Source: Lactiplantibacillus dongliensis (GTDB taxonomy: Bacteria; Bacillota; Bacilli; Lactobacillales; Lactobacillaceae). From it: 64,000 nt of DNA. A model generated the notes under the pieces. The model was not told the origin of the DNA. It saw nothing but the letters and a program-made list of their open reading frames with translations, and made no database searches. Position 1 is the stretch's first letter. The number at the start of each line of letters is the position of its first letter. Shown here in pieces: positions 35,397 to 44,135 of the stretch. Position numbers and translations under genes: made by a program. The stretch is from assembly GCF_005405105.1 (NCBI RefSeq), contig NZ_BJDK01000007.1, positions 50,985 through 114,984 of the forward strand, in the 5' to 3' direction.

Positions 35397-35580
35397 ATGC
35401 AAAAACAATTAGTTGTCGTCACTGGCGACAGTGGCTTTATCGCCATCCATATCATTTTACAATTACTACAGCAAGGCCAAAGCTGAACGCCTACTTGACT
35501 GGCACCCTCGTTCGGCTCGGACTGCTATCCTTGCCACCGCCCAATCAATGTTTGCTTTGAACCTCATTAAACCGGTATAA
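35397..35580 (+). pseudogene. Remnant of an NAD-dependent epimerase/dehydratase gene
   Basis: A good ribosome site (TTGGAGG) and ATG start 27 codons that read VVVTGDSGFIAIHIILQLLQ, the Rossmann start of extended SDRs (normal TGxSGFIG). The frame then hits TGA. From about 35477 a second frame reads KAERLLDWHPRSARTAILATAQS to a TAA at 35580, the usual C-terminal end of the same family. About 900 bp of the middle are missing, so this is a deletion remnant. Confidence 0.75.
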
Positions 35581-35642
35581 ATATAGTTATTGTGAACTAG
35601 CTCTCACATCGCTATACTTAGCCTTACGAGGGAGCGATGCAC

Positions 35643-36179
35643 ATGCCATTATTATCAAAAAAGCACTTATTACTGAGTACAACCCTATTAGCAGGTCTCA
35701 TGTTGACCACAATCATTGCTAAACCAGCTCAAGCCAGCACCATCAAAGACTTCAGCCAAGTGACCCACAACTGGAACACCGACAACGTGATTACGAAACT
35801 CCAACTTTACAAAACGAAACACGGTCACTACACGATTGGTCCGCACGCGCGCAACTACTTCAATCTGCGGATTACTAACCGAACGAACCAAGCCTTTCGC
35901 TTCAAGTTCACCCGCCTCGTCGCTGACACTGATGGCGGTGAGTTCGATGGCTACCTTTATCAGCTAGCTGACCGGCACAAAGCCGTTATCGTCCCAGCGC
36001 ATCGCACCGTTACCGTTAAAAAGGCCTTTGCGATCAACCAACAGAACTTAGTGAAATGGGACTTCCCCCACAGCGAAAATTACTTGAGCTATGGTAAAAA
36101 AACGACCCATTACCTTTTCAAGATTACGCCGAAGAACTATTATCGGCTATATCAAAGTAACTATCACACGTTCGATTAG
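35643..36179 (+). CDS. Secreted protein of unknown function
   Basis: 178 residues; the second ATG is chosen for spacing to GAGGGAG. Signal peptide about 1-32 ending AQAS. The mature part is beta-rich and basic (FNLRITNRTNQAFRFKFTRL), like a small Ig-like extracellular domain (cf. DUF4352-type), without the RGTWY motif. No anchor. Function unknown. Confidence 0.7.
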   Translation: MPLLSKKHLLLSTTLLAGLMLTTIIAKPAQASTIKDFSQVTHNWNTDNVITKLQLYKTKHGHYTIGPHARNYFNLRITNRTNQAFRFKFTRLVADTDGGEFDGYLYQLADRHKAVIVPAHRTVTVKKAFAINQQNLVKWDFPHSENYLSYGKKTTHYLFKITPKNYYRLYQSNYHTFD

Positions 36180-36185
36180 TCTAAA

Positions 36186-36215
36186 AAAGTTGCCAGTGAT
36201 TAGCTGACAACTCTT
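36186..36215 (+). terminator. Terminator of the secreted-protein gene
   Basis: GTTG-CAG/CTG-CAAC hairpin followed by TCTTT; moderate strength. Confidence 0.5.
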
Positions 36216-36221
36216 TGCAGT

Positions 36222-36361
36222 TTGACTTTCAACAACCAACCGTGCGATAATACTCACGGTGCCAAACCACGATGGGGGTACGCGATCGGTGCGCAAGCAT
36301 TCTGAAGGTCGCCGCACCTCATCATGACAATCTCGAGTAGAACGCGAGATTGTCTTTTTTT
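36222..36361 (+). ncRNA. Candidate small RNA, unclassified
   Basis: Promoter TTGACT-N18-GATAAT (36222-36251) predicts a start near 36258; a strong terminator (GACAATCTCG/CGAGATTGTC, seven T) ends at 36361. The ~105-nt RNA between can fold into a coaxial stem: GATGGGG with CCTCATC, GCGATC with GGTCGC, and GTGC-GCAA-GCAT with a GNRA tetraloop. There is no start codon or downstream gene on this strand. It lacks the SRP RNA apical motif and matches no riboswitch class I know. Confidence 0.6.
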
Positions 36362-36372
36362 ATCGATATTTT

Positions 36373-37257
36373 TCAGTCATGCGCCGCTAACCAATGTTTG
36401 AGCTGGTCAAAGTAAGCCACCGGTTCATCAATAAAGGCCATATGGCGACTGTGCGCAAATAACGCCCATTCAGCGTTTGGTAATTGGTCAACCATCGTTT
36501 TCGCCACTAAAGGCGTACATAAATCATTCGTCCCACTTGTCACTAAGGTTGGGACTGTCACTTGTGCTAAGGCCGCGGTATAATCATAAGCTTTCAGGTT
36601 CCCGGTCGGACAATATTCGTTAGGACCCCACGCAGTTTGATATGCCAAGCTGCCGCTAATTTTAGGCCGCTGTAAATACGCTGGTGACGCCGCCGTCACC
36701 GGACCAGCTGCATGTTGTGCCATATAGTGCCGGTTGGCAGTCACATAAGCGGCCCCCGTAAACTCACCCGTCACCTCTGCGGTCGCAATCGCCGCTTGAT
36801 CCACTGGTGATAAATAGCTGATTAAACGATGTTGCTCCTGAGCCCAGAGTTGTGCCGATGACAAGGTGCTGGCTAGAATTAGGCTCTGAATGCCTTGAGG
36901 CCGTTGATCACACAAATACATAATCGCTAACATCCCGCCCCACGACTGACCTAATAAATGCATCCGATCCAATCCCAAATAATCACGAACGGTTTGCAGT
37001 TCCGCTAACCAATTTTCGGCCCGATACCAACTGGGGTCACTGGGTAGCGATGATTCGCCACAGCCAAGCTGATCGTACATCACGACAGGTCGGCCCGTCT
37101 CAGCTGCCAATTGATCAAACGCCTCAAAGTAATTATGCGTTGAACCTGGGCCACCATGTAATAATAGTAATGGCGTTATCCCAGTCGTTAAATCACCAAC
37201 TACCCGATACGCCGTCTGAAACTTTTGAAATGGTATCATACCGGTTTTAACTTGCAT
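36373..37257 (-). CDS. Proline iminopeptidase-like alpha/beta hydrolase
   Basis: About 294 residues. GGPGSTHNYFE (oxyanion loop), GQSWGG (nucleophile Ser), TSGTNDLCTP (Asp) and HSRHMAF (His) complete the catalytic set of prolyl aminopeptidases (S33). It removes N-terminal proline from peptides in the cytoplasm. Several ATGs lie at the start; MQVKTGMIPF has the best spacing to AAAGGG. It is 27 bp downstream of the PucR-type gene and probably co-transcribed. Confidence 0.85.
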   Translation of the reverse strand: MQVKTGMIPFQKFQTAYRVVGDLTTGITPLLLLHGGPGSTHNYFEAFDQLAAETGRPVVMYDQLGCGESSLPSDPSWYRAENWLAELQTVRDYLGLDRMHLLGQSWGGMLAIMYLCDQRPQGIQSLILASTLSSAQLWAQEQHRLISYLSPVDQAAIATAEVTGEFTGAAYVTANRHYMAQHAAGPVTAASPAYLQRPKISGSLAYQTAWGPNEYCPTGNLKAYDYTAALAQVTVPTLVTSGTNDLCTPLVAKTMVDQLPNAEWALFAHSRHMAFIDEPVAYFDQLKHWLAAHD

Positions 37258-37284
37258 CCTCATCATCCCTTTCACCCTAACTCA

Positions 37285-38844
37285 TCAATGCCGCGCCGCC
37301 GGTTGTGGATCTTCTTTTGGCAACGGCAACGTCGATTGATAATTATTTTTCACCAAGAACCGCCGCAATTTAAACCCCGAAGCAAGCTTAAAACAAGTCT
37401 CCGCATCCCGTAAATCACACCCCGTAATCTTCGAAATATGCTTTAAGCGATTCCGCAACGTATTGGGATGAACATAGAGTTCTTTCGCCGTGCGCGTCAA
37501 GTTACAAGTGGCTTCCAGATACGCATCCAACGTTGGCACCAAGTTCGTTCGATTCTTAGCATCGTACGCAATCAATACTTTTAAGGCCGGGTTAATAAAA
37601 AATGGCAAAATCTCAATATGGTTAACCCGCGCCAACGATAAATTAAAAAACTCGTCTTCGCAAAAAACAACTCGATCATGGTACGTCCGCAGCTTGGCTG
37701 TCCGGGTGCACACCGTATACGCCGCAAACGTATCTTCCGGCCGTTGATAGAAATTCGACACAATCAACCGGCAATCAGTATGATTCGCAGTTTGGGTCAG
37801 TCGTTCTTTAAAATCAGGACTATTATATGTCGCCAGCGATAAGCTTACCAATGCTAAACAATTATGCTGATAGACCGAAACCAGGACCTGTGAAAATTGT
37901 GGGGCTAATAAATATTGCAGTCGCTGTTGCAAGACCCGTGCCGATTGCCCCGCTAACGGTTCGCATTTAATGATCACCATCGCATCTGGTAAGGTGGCAT
38001 GTTGTTCTGAAAATTGTGCGGCAAATGTCGTACTTTGACGCTCCGTTAATAGTACATTAATCAAGCGATCCCGTTGTGACTCCGCAGTCGGCATAATCTG
38101 GTTTTTGACCAGCGACCCCGCCAGTACTTGACTGAGGCCACCAATCAGTAACGCATGGCTCGCATTCAGAGGCGTTTTAATCGCCGGCATCACTAAATAC
38201 CCCAGCGGTTCCCCTTGATGAGCCAGCGGTGCGATCAGCATCGGCCCCGATGCTAAATTATCTTGAGCCACATAGATCTGGGTCAAGAAGTCGCGTTTTC
38301 CTGGGGCAAAGCCATGTTCCAATAACCACCGACCAATTTGATTTTGCTCGACCGCCGCACTAATACTGGCCCCATTAATCTGCGTTGTATGTGAGCGCGA
38401 CAAGATCTGACCATTCAAATCAATAATCGCTACCGGATTTTTAAGTAATTGGACCGTCTGATCCAACACCGTATCAAAATCAGCCGTAATGGCATCAATG
38501 GCAAGTTGATTAATCGTCAGTTGCACGGTTTGAACGGGTGCTAACCACTCCCCAATCTTGAACAAAACTTGCATCAGCTGGTTCTCCAACCCAACCGCCA
38601 CCTTTTTCGGCACGGTCAATTGGAGCACTCCAATCCGGCGCAGCTGACCTTGATCGTAATAACTTAACTTCACTTGATGCGCCGTCACCAAATTCAAGAA
38701 TAAAACATGTTCTTGAAACTGCCGGACGTCATTATTTCCTAGTTGTGCTTGTTCAATCTCCGTCGTCCCCGCCGCAAAGCTAGGTGCCAACGTTAGGTCA
38801 AAGGTCGTAGCTAACTGTTGTACTAATTGCTTAAGTCGCATCAT
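37285..38844 (-). CDS. PucR/CdaR-type transcriptional regulator
   Basis: 519 residues. The C-terminal HTH_30 (about 440-500) reads NLTRTAKELYVHPNTLRNRLKHI, the hallmark of PucR/CdaR proteins. The middle has a GAF-like region (NPVAIIDLNGQILSRS) and a GGDEF-like degenerate segment without active residues. It likely responds to a small molecule and controls nearby peptidase genes; the target is inferred from position only. Confidence 0.8.
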   Translation of the reverse strand: MMRLKQLVQQLATTFDLTLAPSFAAGTTEIEQAQLGNNDVRQFQEHVLFLNLVTAHQVKLSYYDQGQLRRIGVLQLTVPKKVAVGLENQLMQVLFKIGEWLAPVQTVQLTINQLAIDAITADFDTVLDQTVQLLKNPVAIIDLNGQILSRSHTTQINGASISAAVEQNQIGRWLLEHGFAPGKRDFLTQIYVAQDNLASGPMLIAPLAHQGEPLGYLVMPAIKTPLNASHALLIGGLSQVLAGSLVKNQIMPTAESQRDRLINVLLTERQSTTFAAQFSEQHATLPDAMVIIKCEPLAGQSARVLQQRLQYLLAPQFSQVLVSVYQHNCLALVSLSLATYNSPDFKERLTQTANHTDCRLIVSNFYQRPEDTFAAYTVCTRTAKLRTYHDRVVFCEDEFFNLSLARVNHIEILPFFINPALKVLIAYDAKNRTNLVPTLDAYLEATCNLTRTAKELYVHPNTLRNRLKHISKITGCDLRDAETCFKLASGFKLRRFLVKNNYQSTLPLPKEDPQPAARH

Positions 38845-38924
38845 TCATCCCCCGCAAACGTCTAAATCTTAGTACGATTTTTGAATCATCAAAACACTGT
38901 TTGCATACTTGATACTCATCATAA

Positions 38925-39282
38925 TTGCCGCCTGCCACTCTGGTTGGTCCAGAATCGGCTGGAACGTGGTGGCCGCGTTTTCGAGCCACAGAACGGTCTC
39001 GAAAACCGGGCTTTATCTAAGTCGGAAAATCACCGACCAAGATAAACGACACCACTGAGCCAATTCTGGCCCGCCCGTCGTTAATCAGAAATTGCTGATT
39101 ATTTAGTTCAACCAGTAAATTTAGCCGAAAGGTTGGTTCCTAAAATGCTCAGCCGTGTCGTTGGCCTTAGTGCGAGTGGTCTGCTCGGACTTAGGCCAAG
39201 GTCAGTTTTGAAGACCGATTTTCAGGGCTTCAAAATGACCCATGGCGTTCCAGCGTTTTAGGAACCAACCGGCAGGCGGCAA
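38925..39282 (+). repeat. Structured MITE-like element, copy 4 (outer ends eroded)
   Basis: 358 bp in the same orientation as the other copies. The outer TTGGTGCTAG arms are lost, but TTGCCGCCTGCC and GGCAGGCGGCAA form a perfect new end pair. Inner helices TTTTCGAG/CTCGAAAA, TTTATCT/AGATAAA and GTCGG/CCGAC are intact, as is the long GGTTGGTTCCTAAAA stem. Confidence 0.82.
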
Positions 39283-39344
39283 CCCAAATCACACACCTCA
39301 ATCATAAGGAATGAAAGCGTTATTGTAAAGATGAAAGTGACAAT

Positions 39345-39385
39345 AAAAGTCCACCGCCAACATTTAGTTGGGACGGTGGACTTTC
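39345..39385 (-). terminator. Terminator of the CLA operon
   Basis: AAAGTCCACCG/CGGTGGACTTT hairpin 36 bp after the nitroreductase stop, with T residues on the minus strand. Confidence 0.8.
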
Positions 39386-39420
39386 ATATTTATTCAAGTG
39401 GGAAATGATGAACCCTTAAT

Positions 39421-40071
39421 TTAGAGGAATTCGGTCTGGGTCTTCGTATCATACCGTTGCGTATGCAATGGTTCTGATGCGGCTTTCCCTAAAGCAATCC
39501 CCATGATTGGCACGAAGCGCTTAGGATCTAAGCCCAAAGTTGGAATCATGTGTTCAAAGTCGATGCCAGAAAAGGCATTGGCGTCATAACCATGAGCCCG
39601 GGCAATCAACAAGAGTTGAGCGCCAACGATGGAGCAGTCCATCGTCGCATCAAACTTCAAAAATTCTGGAGTGGCTTTTTCATATAATGGTAAGAAGGTC
39701 CCCAAAATCTGGTCCAAACGTTCCTTGGTGATGTTACCATCTTTATAAACCTTATTCCAAACATCCCGATAAACCAAGTGGGATTGAGTGTCCCCAGCGA
39801 TGAAGACAATCGCTGATGCTTTATCAACTTGTGGATAGTTGAATGGCATAACGGCCTTCTTGAACTTTTCCTTCGCTTCGGGCGTATCAATTACCACGAA
39901 GTGCCAAGACTGCAAGTTGCAGGCTGATGGCGCAGTCGCTGCTTCTGATAGCATTTCTTGAATTTCATCACGGTCGATTTTAACGGCTGGATCGAAATCC
40001 CGAACTGAATGCCGATTGAACATCACATCAGCTAAATCATTATTACCTAATTTTTTAGTCATCGTTGCCAT
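39421..40071 (-). CDS. cla-er: Enone reductase of the nitroreductase family (CLA-ER type)
   Basis: 216 residues; FMN nitroreductase fold with NRHSVRDFDP (FMN phosphate site), AATAPSACNLQSWHFVVI and LGIALGKAA near the C-terminus. In L. plantarum the homologue CLA-ER reduces the enone of oxo-octadecenoic acids in linoleic acid saturation. It is third in an operon with the SDR (CLA-DH) and the acetoacetate-decarboxylase-like CLA-DC, the published arrangement. Identification rests on family, length and gene order. Confidence 0.85.
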   Translation of the reverse strand: MATMTKKLGNNDLADVMFNRHSVRDFDPAVKIDRDEIQEMLSEAATAPSACNLQSWHFVVIDTPEAKEKFKKAVMPFNYPQVDKASAIVFIAGDTQSHLVYRDVWNKVYKDGNITKERLDQILGTFLPLYEKATPEFLKFDATMDCSIVGAQLLLIARAHGYDANAFSGIDFEHMIPTLGLDPKRFVPIMGIALGKAASEPLHTQRYDTKTQTEFL

Positions 40072-40100
40072 ATTAATTACCTCGTTTTCAAATCTGGGTC

Positions 40101-40946
40101 TTAAATTTTATATGACGTTGCTTTCGGGTTGAAGAAGCCACGGTCGTAACGGCCGGTTAAGAGCTTAGGCATTGTTTCATCAGTATCGACTTTTTCAAGC
40201 TTCAAGGTATTGAACATAATGGAAGTATCGAAGTGGAACCAAGCCGCGCCTAATGGCTTCAAGACTTTTAATTCACCAAATGGATCGTCATCAGTAGATT
40301 GTAATTCAATCGATAAGTTCCCTGGTTCAACTTGATCTGCTAATGAACGCAATTGGGTCGCAACCAATTCAACATTGTTAAAGTGGTTAGAACCATCTTC
40401 ATGTTGGTCAATGTCATAGGTATAGAAGAAACTATTCATTTCAGCTTCCTTACCTAAAGCCAATTGCCCAGCAAATTGCTTCATAATTGATGGATCGTTC
40501 AATTCACCAGCGGTCCAGTCAACCTTCAACAAGGTCTTACCATGACGTTCAACGGTCGCTGTAGCGGAGTTGTCGTTACGACGTAATTCCATTGCGTCAG
40601 CCAACTTCTTAGGAATCCCAGCGCCTTCACGGCCAGCAATCATGCCGCTTTCAGCACCTGGGCCATGTAACAAGAGTGAGATTGGATAGGCACCCATCAT
40701 CTTATCTTTGTAGCTAACTAAGGCAAAGAGGTTTAATTCAAGGTAAGGACCGCCGAAAGTTGGCTTGCCCATATGAACAACATAACCGCAAACAACTGGA
40801 GCCATGAGCTTCAATGGCGCTGGAATCAACTTCTTCAAGACAGCTTCATCGGTCGCATATGCGAAGCCTAACCCTTGCTGGTCGTTCATACTTGGTAAAT
40901 TCAAGAAATTCTTGACATCATCATTACTTACAACATAACTAGCCAT
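40101..40946 (-). CDS. cla-dc: Acetoacetate decarboxylase-family isomerase (CLA-DC type)
   Basis: 281 residues of the ADC fold. REGAGIPKKLAD holds the conserved Lys pair of acetoacetate decarboxylase (Schiff-base Lys). In the L. plantarum fatty-acid pathway CLA-DC moves the double bond of 10-oxo fatty acids rather than releasing CO2. It lies 30 bp from the SDR and 29 bp from the nitroreductase. Confidence 0.85.
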   Translation of the reverse strand: MASYVVSNDDVKNFLNLPSMNDQQGLGFAYATDEAVLKKLIPAPLKLMAPVVCGYVVHMGKPTFGGPYLELNLFALVSYKDKMMGAYPISLLLHGPGAESGMIAGREGAGIPKKLADAMELRRNDNSATATVERHGKTLLKVDWTAGELNDPSIMKQFAGQLALGKEAEMNSFFYTYDIDQHEDGSNHFNNVELVATQLRSLADQVEPGNLSIELQSTDDDPFGELKVLKPLGAAWFHFDTSIMFNTLKLEKVDTDETMPKLLTGRYDRGFFNPKATSYKI

Positions 40947-40976
40947 AATTTAACACTCCTTTGTAATTAGCCGTAA

Positions 40977-41837
40977 CTACATAATTCCGTTCATAACACT
41001 GACATCTGGTGCGCCATCGTTGACGATCCGGTGAACCCGATCAGCAATCAATGGGTTGAATTCTGGATGGGTCAAGATGTAGAAACGATTGTCTTCCAAG
41101 GCTTTGAAGACCGTGTCAGCGATTGAATCGATTGGTTTCCCATTAGTAATGACATACTTCGCAAACTGCTGCCCCTTTAAATAGGCTTCGCTTTGATAGT
41201 ACGGGTCACTCTTATCGGTATATTGAGCTGGACGATGATTTTCAGTATGGTACAAGTCCGTCTGAACAAAGCCTGGGCACATGACGTGCATGCTAATATC
41301 AGCCTTAGCCCGCTGTAAATCATAAGCGGTGGCTTCAGTCATCCCAACGGAAGCAAACTTGCTAGCGTGGTATGACGGCATTCCGGGAGTGTCAACTAAG
41401 CCGGCAATTGAAGCGACATTTAAGATATCCCCGTGGGTCTTTTGTTTCATCATAATTGGGATAACCCGTTGCATCGCGTAAACTTGACTCATCAAGTTAA
41501 CATGCATGATCCATTCCCAATCCCGGGTTGGTAATTCCCACATCCGACCTGGTAAAGCGATCCCAGCGTTGTTGATCAATAAGTCAATCTGACCAAACTT
41601 AGCCATGGCTTTGTCAACGGCCGCGTCAACATCAGCTTCCTTCGTGACATCGGCACCAATCATCATGGCTTCCGTGCCAGCGTCGATCGCGGCTTGATAG
41701 GTGTCCTTTAAGGCATCTTCATCCATATCGACTAAGGCTAACTTCATGCCGCGCTTAGCCCCTTCTTCAGCGATAACTTGGCCAAAGCCATGGGCCGCGC
41801 CAGTGATGAACATTACTTTATTCTTAAAATCCTTCAT
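40977..41837 (-). CDS. cla-dh: Short-chain dehydrogenase (CLA-DH type)
   Basis: 286 residues starting MKDFKNKVMF with AAAGGAG nine bases upstream. TGAAHGFG (cofactor), NNAG, and YHASK (catalytic Tyr-Lys) are intact; VDMDED suggests NAD. In L. plantarum CLA-DH oxidises 10-hydroxy fatty acids to 10-oxo acids and later reduces the saturated keto acid. It is the first gene of the three-gene operon. The hydratase CLA-HY is not in this window; in L. plantarum it lies elsewhere. Confidence 0.87.
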   Translation of the reverse strand: MKDFKNKVMFITGAAHGFGQVIAEEGAKRGMKLALVDMDEDALKDTYQAAIDAGTEAMMIGADVTKEADVDAAVDKAMAKFGQIDLLINNAGIALPGRMWELPTRDWEWIMHVNLMSQVYAMQRVIPIMMKQKTHGDILNVASIAGLVDTPGMPSYHASKFASVGMTEATAYDLQRAKADISMHVMCPGFVQTDLYHTENHRPAQYTDKSDPYYQSEAYLKGQQFAKYVITNGKPIDSIADTVFKALEDNRFYILTHPEFNPLIADRVHRIVNDGAPDVSVMNGIM

Positions 41838-41940
41838 GATCACAGACTCCTTTAACAACTTAATTTTTTGTGAAAATAATTGCTAAATCATCAATTTAAA
41901 ACTTTTTCGGTCGACCGGTTAACCTCAAGTACAGCTATAT

Positions 41941-41953
41941 TGTAGCGCTTACA
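41941..41953. promoter_or_regulatory. Candidate cre (CcpA) site before the CLA operon
   Basis: The near-palindrome TGTAGCGCTTACA lies about 105 bp upstream of cla-dh; it is one base short of a perfect cre spacing and has about two mismatches. Confidence 0.35.
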
Positions 41954-42127
41954 TTCGGTGCTTCGTAAGAGGTAAAAACCACACAAATTGCGAACCCAAA
42001 CTGTAGGATTCTCACATCTAACACCTTAACTATTAATTCACAAATTCATTAAATGAGTTAGTCGCTGTGACCGGCAAACTATGCTACGATAACACTATTA
42101 TCTTGTCAGAAAGCTGGTTAATTCTTA

Positions 42128-42874
42128 ATGAAAATCATCATCGCCCCCGCTAAAAAGATGCTCGTCGATCCCGACTCATTGGCCTATCAAGACTTGCCAC
42201 AGTACCTAGCCCAAACAACTCAGCTCTTAGCTCAATTACGACAACTTAGCTATCCAGCAGCAAAAGCCCTCTGGCACTGCAGCGATAAACTCGCCCAACC
42301 GAACTACGCTTGGTTGCAGAAGCTGGACCTCAATCGCCAATTAACGCCCGCGATTTTGAGTTACAGCGGCATTCAGTACCAATATATGGCGCCTGATATT
42401 TTCACCGAACCAGCCTTGGCTTATATTCAAGCAAACTTGCGTATTTTATCGGGCTTTTATGGGATCCTACGTCCCTTTGATGGCATCGTCCCTTACCGAC
42501 TAGAGATGCAGGCTAAGCTCGCGGTCAACGATGCCCCTAACTTGTATGCCTTTTGGGGTGACTTACTTTACCAAGCGTTAGCTGGTCCCACCGAACCGAT
42601 CCTCAACTTAGCGTCACAAGAATACGCTAAAGCCATTACCCCATATTTACAGCCACAACAAGCATTTGTCACCGTCGTCTTCGGGAGTCTGATCGATGGC
42701 AAGCTCAAGACTAAAGCCACGCTAGCTAAGATGGCCCGCGGGGCGATGGTTCGCTATTTGGCTGAGAATCAGATAACTGAACTAGACGGTGTCAAAGCCT
42801 TTGATCATCCAGATTATCGATTTGACGCGACCCGTTCAACGGCAGCTCAACTGGTTTTTATTTATCAGCATTAA
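42128..42874 (+). CDS. yaaA: YaaA family protein (peroxide stress)
   Basis: 248 residues, the usual YaaA length. Starts MKIIIAPAKKM; contains SGFYGILRPFDGIVPYRLEM (split: SGFYGILRPFDG, PYRLEM), NLASQEY and ARGAMVRYL. YaaA binds DNA and lowers intracellular iron damage during H2O2 stress in E. coli. Monocistronic, divergent from the CLA operon. Confidence 0.9.
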   Translation: MKIIIAPAKKMLVDPDSLAYQDLPQYLAQTTQLLAQLRQLSYPAAKALWHCSDKLAQPNYAWLQKLDLNRQLTPAILSYSGIQYQYMAPDIFTEPALAYIQANLRILSGFYGILRPFDGIVPYRLEMQAKLAVNDAPNLYAFWGDLLYQALAGPTEPILNLASQEYAKAITPYLQPQQAFVTVVFGSLIDGKLKTKATLAKMARGAMVRYLAENQITELDGVKAFDHPDYRFDATRSTAAQLVFIYQH

Positions 42875-42918
42875 AAAAGGCGTTGCCTAGGTTGATTTTC
42901 CCTAGACAGCGCCTTTAA
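42875..42918. terminator. Bidirectional terminator
   Basis: AAAGGCG-TGCCTAGG hairpin (CCTAG-CAGCGCCTTT on the other arm) between the convergent yaaA and alcohol dehydrogenase genes. Confidence 0.8.
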
Positions 42919-42926
42919 TACGACCT

Positions 42927-43967
42927 TTAGTCACTGATAACTAATAATGATTTAATGGCTTCGCGTTGATCCATCGCTTCGTAAGCCGCCTGAATTTGGT
43001 CCAAAGTGAACCGTTTGGTGAAGACCTTGCCGGGATGAATGTCACCCTTTAGCACAGCATCCAATAAGACGGCCCGATCATCAGTCGTGACGGAAGCAAT
43101 CCCACCGCGCAGACCGATATTTTTCCAGAATAAGTTGTTGGTATTCATTTCAGCCTTTTGTGGCACGCCGACCCGGCCAACGACTGCCCCGGGACGACCA
43201 ACTTTAACCGCCGTATCCACTGAAAGTTCGGTCCCCACACATTCTAAGACTGCATCGGCACCGGCACCAGCCGTCAACGCTTGCACCCGCTTTACGGCAT
43301 CATCACCACGTTCGGCAATAATATCCGTTGCGCCAAACGCCTTGGCTAGCGCTTGACGATCGGCATGCCGACTCATGGCAATAATGCGTTTAGCACCTAG
43401 TAAATGCGCTGATAGCACGCCGCACAGACCAACGGCACCATCGCCCATGACGACGACCGTGTCACCCGCTTTAACTTCCGCACTCTTAGCGGCATGATAG
43501 CCGGTTGCCATGACATCGGATAAGGTCAATAAGTCATTGAGCTGATCATCCGTATAATCAGCGGGTTGTCCCGGAATCTTGACTAAGGCCCAATCTGCCT
43601 GCTTAAAGCGTAAGTATTCACCTTGATAACCAACGATTTCATCATCGGTTGGATTCAAGCAATCACCATCAAAGCCGGCTAAACAAGCGGCACAGTGCCC
43701 ACAACCGTGCGTAAACGGGGCAATCACAAAATCGCCTGGTTGAACGTTGGTCACGGCACTCCCGACTGACTCGACAATCCCAATGGCTTCATGGCCAACT
43801 GGTGAATTTAAAGCCCGCTTAGAGATACCACGATACCACCACAAATCTGACCCACAAACACACGCCCGGACGATTTTTAAGACGGCATCAGTCGGATTCT
43901 TGATCGTTGGTTTCGGTAACTCTTGAACGACCATTTTTCCTGGTTCGGCAAAGACTGCTGTTTTCAT
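42927..43967 (-). CDS. Zinc-dependent alcohol dehydrogenase family protein
   Basis: 346 residues of the MDR/ADH family. Catalytic zinc site CGSD and GHEAIG (Cys and His-Glu); structural zinc Cys cluster CGHCAACLAGFDGDC; cofactor motif GDGAVG. The basic residues after the second strand (SRHADR) suggest NADP. Close to threonine/sorbitol dehydrogenase-like oxidoreductases; substrate unknown. GGAGG before the ATG. Confidence 0.88.
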   Translation of the reverse strand: MKTAVFAEPGKMVVQELPKPTIKNPTDAVLKIVRACVCGSDLWWYRGISKRALNSPVGHEAIGIVESVGSAVTNVQPGDFVIAPFTHGCGHCAACLAGFDGDCLNPTDDEIVGYQGEYLRFKQADWALVKIPGQPADYTDDQLNDLLTLSDVMATGYHAAKSAEVKAGDTVVVMGDGAVGLCGVLSAHLLGAKRIIAMSRHADRQALAKAFGATDIIAERGDDAVKRVQALTAGAGADAVLECVGTELSVDTAVKVGRPGAVVGRVGVPQKAEMNTNNLFWKNIGLRGGIASVTTDDRAVLLDAVLKGDIHPGKVFTKRFTLDQIQAAYEAMDQREAIKSLLVISD

Positions 43968-44087
43968 ACTTTTTTCCTCCTAATGACTCACTAGATACCT
44001 TTAGTGTAGCCGTTTCAACGCGACTGAGCTAGTAAAGTTAATTGCTAACCCTAGCTTACCCCTTCAAGTGGACTTTAAGGCAAATAT

Positions 44088-44127
44088 AAAAAGGACGTTC
44101 ACCAGCAATTTACGCTGATCAACGTCA
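44088..44127 (-). terminator. Terminator of the amidotransferase/pRiA4b pair
   Basis: GACGTT-CAGC/GCTG-AACGTC hairpin followed by CTTTTTA on the minus strand. Confidence 0.75.
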
Positions 44128-44135
44128 TCTAAACC

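Noticed and set aside
36258..36361. SRP RNA as the identity of the small RNA
   Set aside because: The apical GGAA loop and AGCAGCC/GTCAGG motif of SRP RNA are missing.
39315..39328. cre-like TGAAAGCGTTATTG downstream of the nitroreductase gene
   Set aside because: Two mismatches in the conserved half and no gene start nearby.
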